DNA of 64,000 nt from Euryodendron excelsum (taxonomy: Eukaryota; Streptophyta; Magnoliopsida; Ericales; Pentaphylacaceae). Below, piece after piece: positions 23,691 through 33,960 of the stretch. How positions within the stretch are numbered: position 1 is the first letter of the stretch; every line of letters starts with the position of its first letter. The notes under the pieces were generated by a model, which did no database searches, had not been told where the DNA came from, and worked only from the letters and a program-made list of their open reading frames with translations. Both the position numbers and the translations under genes were made by a program. The stretch lies in assembly GCA_033060915.1 (NCBI GenBank), contig CM065396.1:5645001-5709000 (forward strand). The letters run 5' to 3'.

Positions 23691-24520
23691 TGATGAGGAC
23701 ATCAAGGCTATCAAGACTCATGGTCCGGTTCAAGTTCCAATTGATCCAATGACGAGGGCCCGAGCTAAGAGATTCAAAGAAGAGATGAATAACCTAGTCC
23801 GGAGAGTTCTTCACCAAGGAGAAAATATGCTCACCACCGAGAGTGAACAAAGTTTGGTTTTACTACTCAAATTTGATCCAGGAGAGAACCAATCCACCAT
23901 ACACGTGTACGGGAGGTCCCAATCAGATGTGGTCGTATTTCACTAGGTCATATACGTCCAAGTGGGCTCACAATCTGATGTGGCTTAATTGACTAGCAAC
24001 AAATCAGATGGAGATTCGAATTTGAAATTTGAATTTGAATTTTTTTGAATTTCCTTGATTTGATTTGGTTTGGTTTTGGAAAGGATTAGATTTATATTGA
24101 TTTGGATCAGATTTGGAATGTGAGCAGATTTGGGAAAATATTAGATTTGGAAGATTGTATTGGCTAGGAAGTAATTAAGAAAAATCTCCAAATATTAGAA
24201 TATTCTAGAGATCTTATCATGTAAGCCTATAAAAAGGCTCTTGGTTATCAAATTCAAAATCAATGAATATTTTGTGAGTTTTCTATATTCTTCTTGAGTT
24301 TCTTGAAGAACTAAACCGAACTTATCAAGGAATTCCTTGTGGCGTTCAAACCAGACTTATCAAACAGATCATCCATTTCCGTTTGTGGCATATTCACCAT
24401 ACCAAGGTTCTTGCTTTGCTAAGCAACGGGTCGCAGTTTCCTTCAAGCTTGAAGGTTCTTTGGTCTTGTTTTCCAGATTTGGTGTCGGGCTTCGTCACAT
24501 TGTTGGCGGGGTTCGTATCA
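23691..24520 (+). mobile_element. LTR-B copy 1
   Basis: 830 bp, starting TGATGAGGACATC and ending TTCGTATCA. Two more copies with the same limits lie at 31363-32202 and 37962-38793. The first ~250 bp encode a Pol tail (PVQVPIDPMTRARAKRFKE). It has TATA box TATAAAAA at 24228-24235. Unlike the other two copies it has no matching 5-bp repeats (ACCAC|C against GAGAG), so it may be one LTR of a larger lost element or a recombinant. Confidence 0.85.
24197..24235 (+). promoter_or_regulatory. Heat-shock-element-like motif and TATA box in LTR-B
   Basis: AGAATATTCTAGAG (24197-24210) fits alternating nGAAn/nTTCn pentamers, the heat-shock factor site, and lies 18 bp before TATAAAAA. The motif is identical in copy 2 (31879-31892) and degraded in copy 3. 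Function is inferred from the motif alone. Confidence 0.4.
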
Positions 24521-24600
24521 GAGAGAATACACCCATTTTAGTATTTTTAGTTTTCTTTTTACAAATCTTGTAAAAAAACTAAAAAAAAAAAATTTAAACA
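24521..24600. other. Unassigned A/T-rich joint
   Basis: Eighty bases between the LTR-B terminus and the gag of A2. It contains A-runs and a short near-palindromic stretch and is not recognised as part of either family. Confidence 0.35.
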
Positions 24601-25610
24601 AACACTGCTTTTTGACAGTAGGAACTTCATCTCTCCTTTTCAGTGGTTCGGCTTTGAACTTAGAAACAGCCTCATCATCTTTCCTCCAATTCGACCTCCA
24701 TGAAGTAGAGGCACCCAAATTTTGAGATAACTGAGTTCCTTTCCTTTTAAATTGCCACTCCACCTTTATTCCCATGTGAACCATGTCCTCCAACTCCACG
24801 TAGTGTTGTAACTCCACCACATTGGCAATGTCCTGATTCAGCCCATTCAAAGACCTTGCCATGGTTGTTTCTCTATCCTGCTCTACGTTAGCTCGAATCG
24901 TGGCGATCTCCATCTCCTTGTAGTAGTCATCCACGCTCCATCTCCTTGTAATTTTTTATACAAATCCCTATAGTAGTGAGTAGGGACAAATTATCTCCTC
25001 ATGATGGCCTTCATTTCCTCCCATGTCTGAATAGGCCCCTCACGGTTTCTCTTTCTGTTCATTACAAGTTGATCCCACCATGTAATAGCATAATTAGTAA
25101 ACTTAATGACAGTGAGTTTTACCTTTTTCTCCTCGGAATAGTTGTGGCACTCAAAAATCAACTCCACCTTCTTCTCCCATTCCAAGTATCATTCAAGATC
25201 ATTTTTTCCTTGGAACGATGGTATCTTCATTTTGATGTTTCCTAGGTTTCTGTTAGTTCCATCTAGCCATCTCAGATCTCTTCAAAAACTTTATCACGCC
25301 TTTCACCCTTTGGTACGAACCTGCCTCACTGTTCAAAAAAGCTTGATTCTCTTTATCTTTGAACTCATCCTCGTGGTCGCCATCAACACCATCCACTGGA
25401 GCACGCCTTTCTTGCCTCCTAGCATTAGGAGCTCTTTGGGGACACCCCTCGCGCCAAGTAGCAATAGCAACGTCTTGCCGATCCATCCAATCTCAAATTT
25501 CATTAAATTCCACGTTCATGAGTTCAAATTGTTGTTGCATAGCCTACAACACGAAGAACGACTCCTCCCGTCCTTCTTTCTGTGATGTGTCATCCCTGAA
25601 AGACAATTTT
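24601..25610 (-). pseudogene. Gag of CRM-like element A2 (broken)
   Basis: Minus-strand homologue of the A1 gag. The start (MSFRDDTSQKEG) lies near 25600. The N-terminal acidic region reads at 25253-25486, the capsid core at 24991-25185 ([37 protein letters not shown]) and 24610-24934 (VDDYYKEMEIATIRAN, VELQHYVELEDMVH). It stops before the zinc knuckle. It shares the TGA at the A1 9061 codon (near 25490). Confidence 0.85.
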
Positions 25611-26260
25611 TTTTTTTAAGCTATAGAGAAAATGTTAACAACAATCCCTCACAACACTCCCTCACGTGTGTCACTCGTTCTCATGTTTCACTCTGAAATT
25701 GACTTTTTCCCGATATTAGTCTCACACTCTCTTGCCTTTTTCCACTCGTAGCTTCTCCATTTTCAGTTCTTCATTAAACTAATAAACTTGCTCAAGAAAT
25801 TCAACTTGTAGTATTTAAACCAATATTGGCGGCAAGAAAAATATTATAGAATCAATGAATCAAAGGAAAAGGACAGAAGTCAATTTTTTTTTTTTAGAAC
25901 AAAAAATACGAAAGTCCCAATTCAAGAACAAATAACTTTGATAAGTGTGATAAATGATAGCATTTGTTGTCTCAATATCACCTTTTTTTTTTTAAGGCAC
26001 TTTTCTTTTCTTTCTTTTTTCTTTTTTTTTTGAACTTAGTGTATGACACAAGGCAAGAATAAGGAGTAATAAACAATAGTGAAACACGATGAACGATAGC
26101 AAGAAAAAAAAAGATAAAAGGACAATAAACCTGATTTTTTTTTTTTGAAATTGGTGTACAACACAAGGCAAGAACAAAGAGTGATTAACACAAATGGAAC
26201 ACGATGGATGATAGCAAGAAACAAGAGATAAAAGGATAGAAAACCTGATTTTAGAACTTG
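25611..26260 (-). other. Leader of A2 with poly-A repeats
   Basis: Untranslated leader between primer site and gag on the minus strand, with the duplicated poly-A repeat seen in A1 (25990-26250). Frames across it are low-complexity and not genes. Confidence 0.7.
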
Positions 26261-26274
26261 GCTCTAATACCAAA
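26261..26274 (-). promoter_or_regulatory. Primer binding site of A2
   Basis: The minus strand reads TTTGGTATTAGAGCC directly after the LTR terminus CACATCA, one mismatch from the standard TGGTATCAGAGC initiator Met-tRNA site. Confidence 0.7.
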
Positions 26275-26986
26275 TGATGTGAACCTCAAACCAACACGCG
26301 TTGAGACCCATCAACAATATCGGAATACTTGCCTAAGAAAACTAAAAGTCAGATTTTGAGAGAAACCCCAACCTAATGCTCATAACTGAAATGTGAACCG
26401 AAAGTAATTAACCCCGACCCAATGATTATATGAAATCACGAACCCGAAAGTATAAAATTTGAACGCCACAAGGAAGAATCCTTGATAAGTTCACAAGCTC
26501 TTTGAAGAACCAATAAAAGAAACAACACACATGTGTATTTAATCTCAATTCAATGTCTCATTTATTACAAAAAGTGCATGCTATTTATAAAACATGGTTG
26601 AGAAAATGGAACTTCAAATCATCCCCTAATTGATGGGCAATTAACCAATCAATTAGTTAACTCAAAAGACTACAAATCATTCAATCAATTTAGCCAAGTC
26701 AAAAGATTATTCAAAAGACTACAAATCAGCCCCTAATTGATGGCAATCAACCAATTAGTTAGGCAAGTCAAAAGAGGACTAATTAGCCACATGAATAGCT
26801 TGAATTAGATTTATTATGCCTTTATCTTCTTTTGGGCCAAGCTTGACATGCCCCATTTTAGAATTAGCCCAGATCTCATAAATCAGCCCATTAATTGCTT
26901 CTTTTAGCTTCTTGGATCTTGCTCTTGTAATAGGCCTAATTGGAATATGTAAGGGATCCTTTAATGGTGCTTGTTGATTCTCATCA
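26275..26986 (-). mobile_element. LTR-A, 5' LTR of A2
   Basis: 712 bp. The minus strand begins TGATGAGAATCAACAAGCACC at 26986 and ends CACATCA at 26275. It encodes the same Pol-tail motif (PIGPITRARSKKLKE) in its first ~210 bp, has three ~60-bp U3 repeats (26630-26775) and a conserved TATA box. Its outer end is flush against Tat-element sequence, so A2 appears to have inserted into the Tat element. Confidence 0.85.
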
Positions 26987-26999
26987 TGGGATTAGGCAA

Positions 27000-28537
27000 G
27001 CTGCTTACGACCTACTGAGATACCCAGTTCGGTACCAGTCTTTCACAGCAATTCATGGAGTTCTTGGCCTAGATCTCGCCGCGCAAAAGGCAGAGGGAAG
27101 TCTACACGAGATCGGCGAGTACCTGGCATTATTGCCCCCGCTCTTTGCCGCTTTTGCTGTCGTGCCCATAACTACCATCGCTTAAGAAGACATGGCCCTT
27201 AAAGTGCGAGACCTGTCACTAGCACTAGGAGGAAAGGTCTCTAAAAAGAAGAGAGAGGTGGCCTCATCCTCTGCCACCACCACAGCTTCTGCTTTTGACA
27301 CTAGCATTCCTCCTCCTCCTGTTGTGCAACCCGGCACCAAAGCTCATGCCATCCCTGAGGTGGTTGAACTGAACAAAACTCCAGAACCCCCAGAAAGAGC
27401 ACAGAAGAGGAGGATGGTGAAAGCCGCCAAGAAAGAGGCCGCTCAGGCTGAAACGATGGAGTTCGTTGCTCCCCCTTCTGTGTTGGCAGAGACTGACTCA
27501 AGGGGCAATGGCAAAGTAGATGAGCCGATGCCTGAGGAGTTTATGGTTCGGCCGAAGGTTGCTGGTCGGGCCATGACCGTCCAAGATTCAATCCACAACT
27601 GTGCTGGCGTGGCTGTTGGGACTCTTCAAGCCATAGTTTAGCCTGAGGATGTCAAGGAGGTGAGCAAGATTGACAACAGGAACCTGTTGAATGGTGCCGT
27701 CCATTCATCACTGGTGGTAAGAGATCTATTCCCATCTATCTTCCTGGTTTGATTATTCTTCTGAGCTTCCCATTTGATTGTTGCTATTCTTTGTCCAACG
27801 CAAGGAGCAATCAAGGGCCTAGAGATCTTGCATTGATTCGGCACTTTGCAAGATCGGCACAACAACTTGCTACAGAACCATGAGCGACTAAAGTGCAATT
27901 TTCATATGAGAGATCTTGAGGCCAGGGGCTTCAACAAGTCCTTCTTGAAGAGACGCAGGCCTGCTACAAACAGAAGGAGAAAGACTTTGATGAAACTAAG
28001 GCTAAGGCTGTTGATTTGAAGGCTAAGGTTGTTGATTTGAAAGCTAAGCTGGCTGAGGCTGAGAAGTCAGCATCCGAAGTGAAGGCTGCTCTGTCTTAGT
28101 CTCTGCTAGAGGTGGAGAGGCTAGAGAAGGATGGCAAGGCTCAGTACACCAAGGGCTTTGATGATGCCGGGGATCATTATGAGATTCAAGGGAAGACCAT
28201 CTCTACGGGTGCCTTTCAAGACAGTTGAACATCAGCTCTGAGGAAGTTGAAACTTGACAAATCTTCCTCTCTTTGGACGGAGATACCGGCTTAGGCTGAT
28301 GCCGAGGTGGAGTCTAAGGATGAAGAGGAGGGCATTGACACTCGAGGTGGAGGTGCGAACACTGGCCCTGAAACCGAGGTAGTTAACGAAGTCCATCATG
28401 TCGAGCTGCCTCTAGTCGATCTGCCACCAACCATCGGATTACCTCAAGCTGACCTGCCCCTTGTCGAGCCTCCAACTGCTGAGTTGCCTTCATCTACTCT
28501 GCCCCTTGTCAAGCCTCCAGCCATTGAGCTGCCTTAG
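27000..28537 (+). pseudogene. Antisense accessory ORF of the Tat element
   Basis: Plus-strand coding region opposite in direction to pol and lying 3' of it. The readable frame 27192-27641 has a basic N-terminus, then Pro/Ala-rich sequence. After a possible intron (GT near 27719, AG near 27802) comes a coiled-coil (KQKEKDFDETKAKAVDLKA onward, about 27965-28100) with TAG near 28099, then AQYTKGFDDAGDHYEIQ and an acidic, proline-rich tail with repeats of the type LPLVEPP (28400-28537). Similar antisense ORFs of unknown function are known in Tat-lineage elements. I do not assign a function. Confidence 0.55.
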
Positions 28538-28965
28538 GGCCTTCTCCTTTGCTTTTTTCTTTTCCTTTTGTAAACACAATTTTGTAATTTTTATTTTTTA
28601 TGAATGAACATTTTTTTCACTTGCTGTCTTTTGTGTGCATTTTCTCTGATAGATAGTTAATATATAATGCAAACACCTAGGCTAACTTGTCAAAGACAAC
28701 ATTCTAGATGAGTTAGAAAAATAATAGTTTTTTGTTTACTCGCCGAGCTGCCAGACTTAGGCAACAAATTGGTTTTAGATAAGAAAATGAATGCTTTAAT
28801 TTATAAATTGTAGCCCCCTATTAAGCCAATCCTACCAGACTTGAGTCGAGCTGAGTGAAGATACTTATATTTTGATTTTGATAGCTTATTTCTGCCGACC
28901 TTCTTAACTTAGGTAGGAGCAAGGCGGGTCTTGGTTATAAGCATCGTTTAGAAAAGTTGTGGCCT
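28538..28965. other. AT-rich 3' flank of the antisense ORF
   Basis: Starts with T-rich sequence after the TAG and a TTTATGAATGAACA stretch resembling a plant polyadenylation region, then diverged copies of the tandem repeat described at 28966-29220. No coding. Confidence 0.45.
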
Positions 28966-29220
28966 TTATATAGCTGACATGCCCGATCTTAGATAGGACC
29001 AAATTCTCTTTGACACTTGATTTTTTGGTGACCCTTATTGGTTGACTTGCCTAACTTGGACATGACTAAATTTTTACACTTTGTTTTTATGACCTTCATT
29101 GGCTGACCTAGCCATAAATGGTCTAGGACCAAGTTTTTATACTAGGTTTTTTTGAGACCTTCATTGGCCGACCTGCCCAACTTGGATAGAACCAAGTTTT
29201 TACACTTGGTTTTTATAACC
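28966..29220. repeat. Tandem repeat in Tat 3' region, 60-68 bp unit, 4 copies
   Basis: Units start at about 28966, 29034, 29094 and 29160 and share 'TTCATTGGCCGACCTGCC', 'GGA-AGGACCAAGTTTTTA' and 'ACTTGGTTTTTATGACC'. Units 3 and 4 are the most alike. At least one more diverged unit lies around 28890-28965. Confidence 0.75.
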
Positions 29221-29335
29221 TTCAATGCTTTGTGTTTTGTAGTAGCATCAGACAAATGGATTTGTTCAAATGACTCAAATTCTTATTGATCACATAAAGC
29301 TTTAAAAGGACGAGACATTGCTGAGTTGTTACATT

Positions 29336-30230
29336 ATACAGGAGTCAATTCTAATGATAAAATTTCTTTAAGTTGTTGGTGTTCCAAGGCCGGGGTAGCT
29401 GGCTTCCATCTTTGATAGTTTCCAGTCGATATGCCCTCATGCCGACCTGGGACGCCACTAGGTAAGGGCCCTCCCAGTTGGGGCTGAGCTTTCCATCAGG
29501 GTTCTTTGTTGCCCCCAATACTTTTTGCAAAACTAAGTCTCCCGGTACAAAGGCTCTTGGACAAACATGTTTGTTGTAGGAGCGACTTAATTGTTGATGA
29601 TATCTAGTAAGTCTAATCAAGGTGCCAGCCACGGGTCCAAAGGGCTCGGGGTTGGGGTGGTTTTGGGGTCACCAAAAAAAAAAAGTCTAATCAAGGCAGC
29701 TTCCTTGTTTTTTTTCAATAAGATACAGATCTCTGGCTAGAGTTTGGTTGTTAAGTCCAGTATTAAATGCTGCCGATCTGATCGTTGGTAACCTCACCTC
29801 CAAGGGTATAACTGCTTCCACCCTGTAGGCCTAAGAAAAGGGGGTTTCACCAGTAGATCTTCTTGGGGTGGTTCTATAGGACCATAGGATGCTGGGCAAC
29901 TCCTCCACCCATTTTCCTTTACCCTTTGCAGCCGTTTTTTAATCCCATTCAGTATAGTTTTGTTTGAAATTTTGGCTTGCCCATTGCACTGTGGGTAGGT
30001 CGGTGTTGAATAGTAATTTCTGATCCTGAGTTCCTCGCAGAATGACCTGAACATGTTGCCATCAAATTGGGTGCTATTATCTGAGACAAGTGCACGAGGT
30101 ATGCCGAACCTTGTTACTATGTTTCTCCAAGCGAATCTTTTGGCGTCAATCTCTCTGATGGTTGACAATGGCTCTGCCTCCACCCACTTAGTGAAGTAGT
30201 TTATCGCCACGATGGGAAATCTCTTATTCT
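29336..30230 (-). pseudogene. Tat-lineage integrase
   Basis: Minus strand. The core at 29794-30210 (NYFTKWVEAEPL, GIPRALVSDNSTQFDG, YYSTPTYPQCNGQA) keeps the first two acidic residues; the usual third, a Glu, falls in 'QAKISN', where it is Lys or otherwise missing. The C-terminal module at 29351-29632 reads YNKHVCPRAFVPGDLVL, GKLSPNWEGPYLV, LPRPWNTNNLKKFYH. SINE-1 splits it at 29623-29684. A stop or frameshift separates the two readable blocks. Confidence 0.8.
29623..29684 (+). mobile_element. SINE-1 3' fragment with target duplication
   Basis: Last 50 bp of SINE-1 (TGCCAGCCACGGGTCC to GGTCACC) plus A-tail, matching 12726-12967 on its minus strand. Exact 12-bp target duplication GTCTAATCAAGG at 29611-29622 and 29685-29696. 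A 5'-truncated SINE insertion. Confidence 0.85.
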
Positions 30231-30700
30231 CTAGAGCTTAGGACAAGGGCCTGACAATATCCAATCTCCATTGGGCAAAAGGCTAAGGGCTGGTTATAGT
30301 TGCGAGATCCTCAGCGGGCTGATGTATGATTGGGGAGAACCTTTGACACTTTTCACATTTCAAAACATACTGGGTCGCGTCCTTTTGCATAGAGCCACCA
30401 ATATCATTGTGAGATAGCTCAGTGCGCTATAGATCTCTCATCGACATGGCTTCCACAGATCCCTTCATGGATTTCGAATAGGATGTCTTGCACTTTTTCT
30501 GGACGAACATAGTGCAAGTACGGACCTGTGAAAGATCTTCGGTAAAGTTCCTTAGTTAGTGACAGCCAGTATCTGAGGGCTTTGTGTTTGACCTGTCCGG
30601 CTTCATTCTTTGGGGAGTTCGTCTTTGTCCAGATAGGCAATGATTGGGTCCATCCAAGATGGTCCCAACGGTTCAATTACTAGAGCTTGGTCCTCTTCTT
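30231..30700 (-). pseudogene. Tat-lineage integrase zinc domain
   Basis: Minus strand. GPYLHYVRPEKVQDILFEIH and GICGSHVDERSIAH (30419-30560) mark the H2C2 domain. The following part (30231-30418, CEKCQRFSPIIHQP-like) is readable with stops. It binds DNA/LTR ends in functional relatives. Confidence 0.7.
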
Positions 30701-31357
30701 AAAATATGGTAGGACTAGCTAGCGTTTCCACGTGTATCGTTCTCTTCGAGCTTAACTTTAGGGCTGTCGCAAGCATTGCTAAGGCATTGACATGAGCATT
30801 GCTGTCACGACCAATCTGGAGGAGCCTATACTTGCTAAATTTGGACAGCAATTCTTTTGCTTTTACCAGGTACTATGCCATTCTGTTGTTCTTTGCTACG
30901 TACTCTCCGGTGATCTGATTCACCACTAACTGAGAGTCTGAATAGATCATGATTTTGGCGATTTTGAGATTGATAGCTCGGCGCAGCCTGGCTAGCAGAG
31001 CCTCGTATTCTGACTCATTGTTTGTAGTAGTGAACTCTAGTTTGATGGCCTACTCCAATGCCCTACTGTTTAGTGTAATAAGGACTATCCCCTATCCTGC
31101 TCCCTAGTCATTGGATGTTCCATCAACGATTAGTTTCCAATGATCATCGTTTTCCCAAAGATCCAACATGAGGTGATTGTTTGGGAAATTGGCAGGAGGT
31201 GCCGGGTTATTTTCTTGCGGCAGTTCAATGGAGAATTCAACAATAAAGTCAACCAGTACTTGCCCATTGATTGTTGACCGTGGGTGAAACTTGATGTCGA
31301 ATTCTCCTACCTCAACGGCCCACTTAGCTATTCTGCTGAATAAGTCGGCCCTTCCCA
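30701..31357 (-). pseudogene. Tat-lineage archaeal-type RNase H region
   Basis: Minus strand. After LFSRIAKWAVEVGEFDIKFH (end of the first RNase H module) comes a Pro-rich linker, then WKLIVDGTSND (31110-31140), [16 protein letters not shown] (about 31000), [19 protein letters not shown] (about 30910-30960) and a C-terminal RDSNAHVNALAMLA. These are the Asp, Glu, Asp and late acidic motifs of a second RNase H, a Tat-lineage hallmark. Several TAG stops are present. Confidence 0.75.
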
Positions 31358-31362
31358 AGAGT

Positions 31363-32202
31363 TGATGAGGATATCAAGGCTATCAAGACTCATGGTCCGG
31401 TTCAAGTTCCAATTGGTCCGGTGACGAGGGCACGAGGTAAGAGATTCAAAGAAGAGATGAATAACCTAGTCTAGAGAGTTCTACAACAAGGAGAAAATAT
31501 GCTCACCACCGAGAGTGAACAGAGCTTGGTTTTACTACTCAAATTTGATCCGAGAGAGAACCAATCCACCATAAACGTGCAAGGGAGGTCCTAATCAGAT
31601 GTGGTCGTATTTCACTAAGTCATATTCGTCCAAGTGGGCTCACAATCTGATGTGGCTTAATTGACTAGCAATAAATCAGATGGAGATTCGAATTTGAAAT
31701 TTGAATTTGAATTTTTTTGAATTTCCTTGATTTAGTTTGGTTTTGGAAAGGATTAGATTTGGAAACGATTAGATTTATATTGATTTGGATCAAATTTGGA
31801 ATGTGAGCAGATTTGGGAAAATACCAGATTTGGAAGATTGTATTGGCTAGGAAGTAATTGGGGAAATCTCCAAAGATTAGAATATTCTAGAGATCTTATC
31901 ATGTAAGGCTCTAAAAAGGCTCTTGGTTGTCAAATTCGAAATTAATGAATATTTTGTGAGTTTTCTATATTCTTCTTGAGTTTCTTAAAGAACTAATCCG
32001 AACTTATCAAGGAATTTCTTGTGGCATTCAAACCAGACTTATCAAACGGATCATCCATTCCCGTTTGTGGCGTCTTCACCATACCAAGGTTCTTGCTTTG
32101 CTAAGCAACGGGTCACGGTTTCCTTCAAGCTTGAAGGTTCTTTGGTCTTGTTTTCCAGATTTGGTGTCAGGTTTCGTCACATTGTTGGCACAGTTCGTAT
32201 CA
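31363..32202 (+). mobile_element. Solo LTR-B (copy 2) inside the Tat RNase H
   Basis: 840 bp, TGATGAGGATATC to TTCGTATCA, flanked by the exact 5-bp repeat AGAGT (31358-31362 and 32203-32207). The TG...CA ends and 5-bp duplication show a genuine LTR-retrotransposon insertion reduced to one LTR. It contains the LTR-encoded Pol tail (PVQVPIGPVTRARGKRFKE) and the heat-shock-like motif (31879-31892). Confidence 0.92.
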
Positions 32203-32651
32203 AGAGTGGATTCAGCTGGTGGTCTGTGAGAACATTGATGGTATGGGCCCTGAAATAGTGCACTAGTTTGCGCAATTCCATTACTAATCCAAGGGTCAGT
32301 TTCTCCAATGGTAGATACCTATTTTCTGCCCCCAAGAGAGTTTTACTGGTGTAGCAGACCGGCTTCTGTTGTTGATCTTGCTGTTGGAGTAATATGACAC
32401 TGACCGCATTCTTTGACACTGCTAGGTAGAGGAAGAGGAAGAGGTCTTCATGCTTTAATGGGGTGAAAAGTAGGGGAGGGCTGGCTCAGGTACTTCTTTA
32501 AATCCGCCAAGGCTTGATCATATTCCTGAGTCCAGCTCAGTCGTTCATGTTTTTTGAGAAGCTGAAAGAATGGTAGGCACTTGTTTGAATAGCACTGACC
32601 TACTGTGGGCCTACCTCAATACCCCGATGTGTGACCAAGAACCCCATGAGT
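32203..32651 (-). pseudogene. Tat-lineage RNase H start and RT end
   Basis: Minus strand, 32177-32419: KNAVSVILLQQQDQQQKPVCYTS, LLGAENRYLPLEKL, HTINVLTDHQLNPLL. To the right the RT end ([11 protein letters not shown]) has several stops. It is cut at about 32651, where A3 gag begins, with no target duplication visible. Confidence 0.8.
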
Positions 32652-33300
32652 AAGACTTTGTAATTTTTGATACAAGTCCCTATAGTAGTGATTAGGGACA
32701 AACCACCTCCTTATGATGGCCTTCATTTCCTCCCACGTCTCAATAGGCCTCTCATCACAAGTTGATCCCACCATATAATAGCATAATCAGTAAACTCAAT
32801 GATAGCGAGTTTTACCTTTTTCTGCTTGGAATAGTTGTGACACTCAAAAATCAACTCCACCTTCTTCTCTGATTCCAAGTATGCTTCAGGATCATTTTTT
32901 CCTTGGAATGATGGTATCTTTATCTCGCCTAGGTTTCTGTCAGTTCCATCTCGCCATCTCGGATCTCTTCAAAAAACTCTATCATGCCTTTCACCCCTTG
33001 GTATGAACCTGTCCTCACCGTTCATAGAAGCTTGATCCTCTTCATCTTCGAATTCATCCTTGTGGTCGCCATCAACATCATCCACTAGAGCACGCCTTTC
33101 TCGCCTCCTAGCATTAGGAACTCTTTGGGGATGCCCCTAGTGCCAAGTAGGAATAGTAGCGTCTTGCCGATTCATTCGATCTCGAATTTCATAAAATACC
33201 ACGTTCATTGCATTCAAATTGTTGTTGCATAGCCTGCAACACGAAGAACGACACCTCCTGTCCTTCTTTCTATGATGTGTTGTCCTTGAAAGACATTTTT
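32652..33300 (-). pseudogene. Gag fragment of CRM-like element A3
   Basis: Minus-strand N-terminal gag from the start near 33295 to '[10 protein letters not shown]' near 32660, where it joins the Tat element. At the codon corresponding to 9061 in A1, this copy has CGA (near 33180), showing the ancestral base. Frameshifts are present near 32940. Confidence 0.8.
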
Positions 33301-33960
33301 TTTTTAAGCTATAGAGAAATGTTAGCAACAATCCCTCACGTGTGTCACTTGCTCACGTGTTTCACTCTGAAATTGGCTTTTTCCTTATATTAGTCTCACA
33401 CTCTCTTGCCTTTTTCCACTCTTAGCTTCTCCCTTTTTAGTTCTTTATTAAACTAATAAATTTGCTCAAGAAATTCAACTCGTAGTATTTAAATCAATAC
33501 CGATGGTACAAAAAATATTATAGAATCAATGAATCAAAGGAAAAGGACAGAAGTCAATTTTTTTTTTTTTGAAAACGAAAAGTACGAATGTCCCAATTCA
33601 AGAACAAATAACTTTGATATGTGTGGTGAATGATAGCATTTGTAGTCTCAATATCGCCTTTTTTTTTTTTTTTGAAGTCTTTTTTCTTTTCTTTCTTTTT
33701 TTTTTTTTGAATTTGGTGTATGATACAAGGCAAGAATAAGGAGTAATGAATATTAATGGAACACGATGAACGATAGCAAGAAATAAAAGATAAAAGGACA
33801 GTAAACCTGATTTTTTTTTTAACTTGGTTTTTTTTTTTTTTTTTGAGCTTAATGTACAATACAAGGCAAGAACAAAGAGCAATTAACACAAATGGAACAC
33901 GATGAATGATAGCAAGAAACAAGAGGTAAAAGGATAGAAAACCTAATTTTAGAACTTGGC
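33301..33960 (-). other. Leader of A3 with poly-A repeats
   Basis: Same organisation as the leaders of A1 and A2, with two repeats carrying long T-runs on the plus strand (33660-33950). The primer binding site at 33959-33972 reads TTTGATATCAGAGC on the minus strand. Confidence 0.7.

Larger units (their letters stand above)
26987..32651 (-). mobile_element. Tat-lineage Ty3/gypsy element, 3' half
   Basis: The minus strand carries, in order from 32651 leftwards: end of RT, RNase H, a second archaeal-type RNase H, integrase, a tandem-repeat 3' region, and then an ORF on the opposite strand. A second RNase H plus an antisense extra ORF is the known layout of Tat-lineage elements (Grande, Tat, Retand, Ogre relatives). 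The 5' half and both LTRs are absent. A solo LTR-B (31363-32202) and a SINE-1 fragment (29623-29684) have inserted into it. Confidence 0.75.

Noticed and set aside
23691..24520. LTR-B copy 1 as a solo LTR
   Set aside because: Flanking 5-mers do not match, so solo status cannot be claimed for this copy, unlike those at 31363 and 37962.
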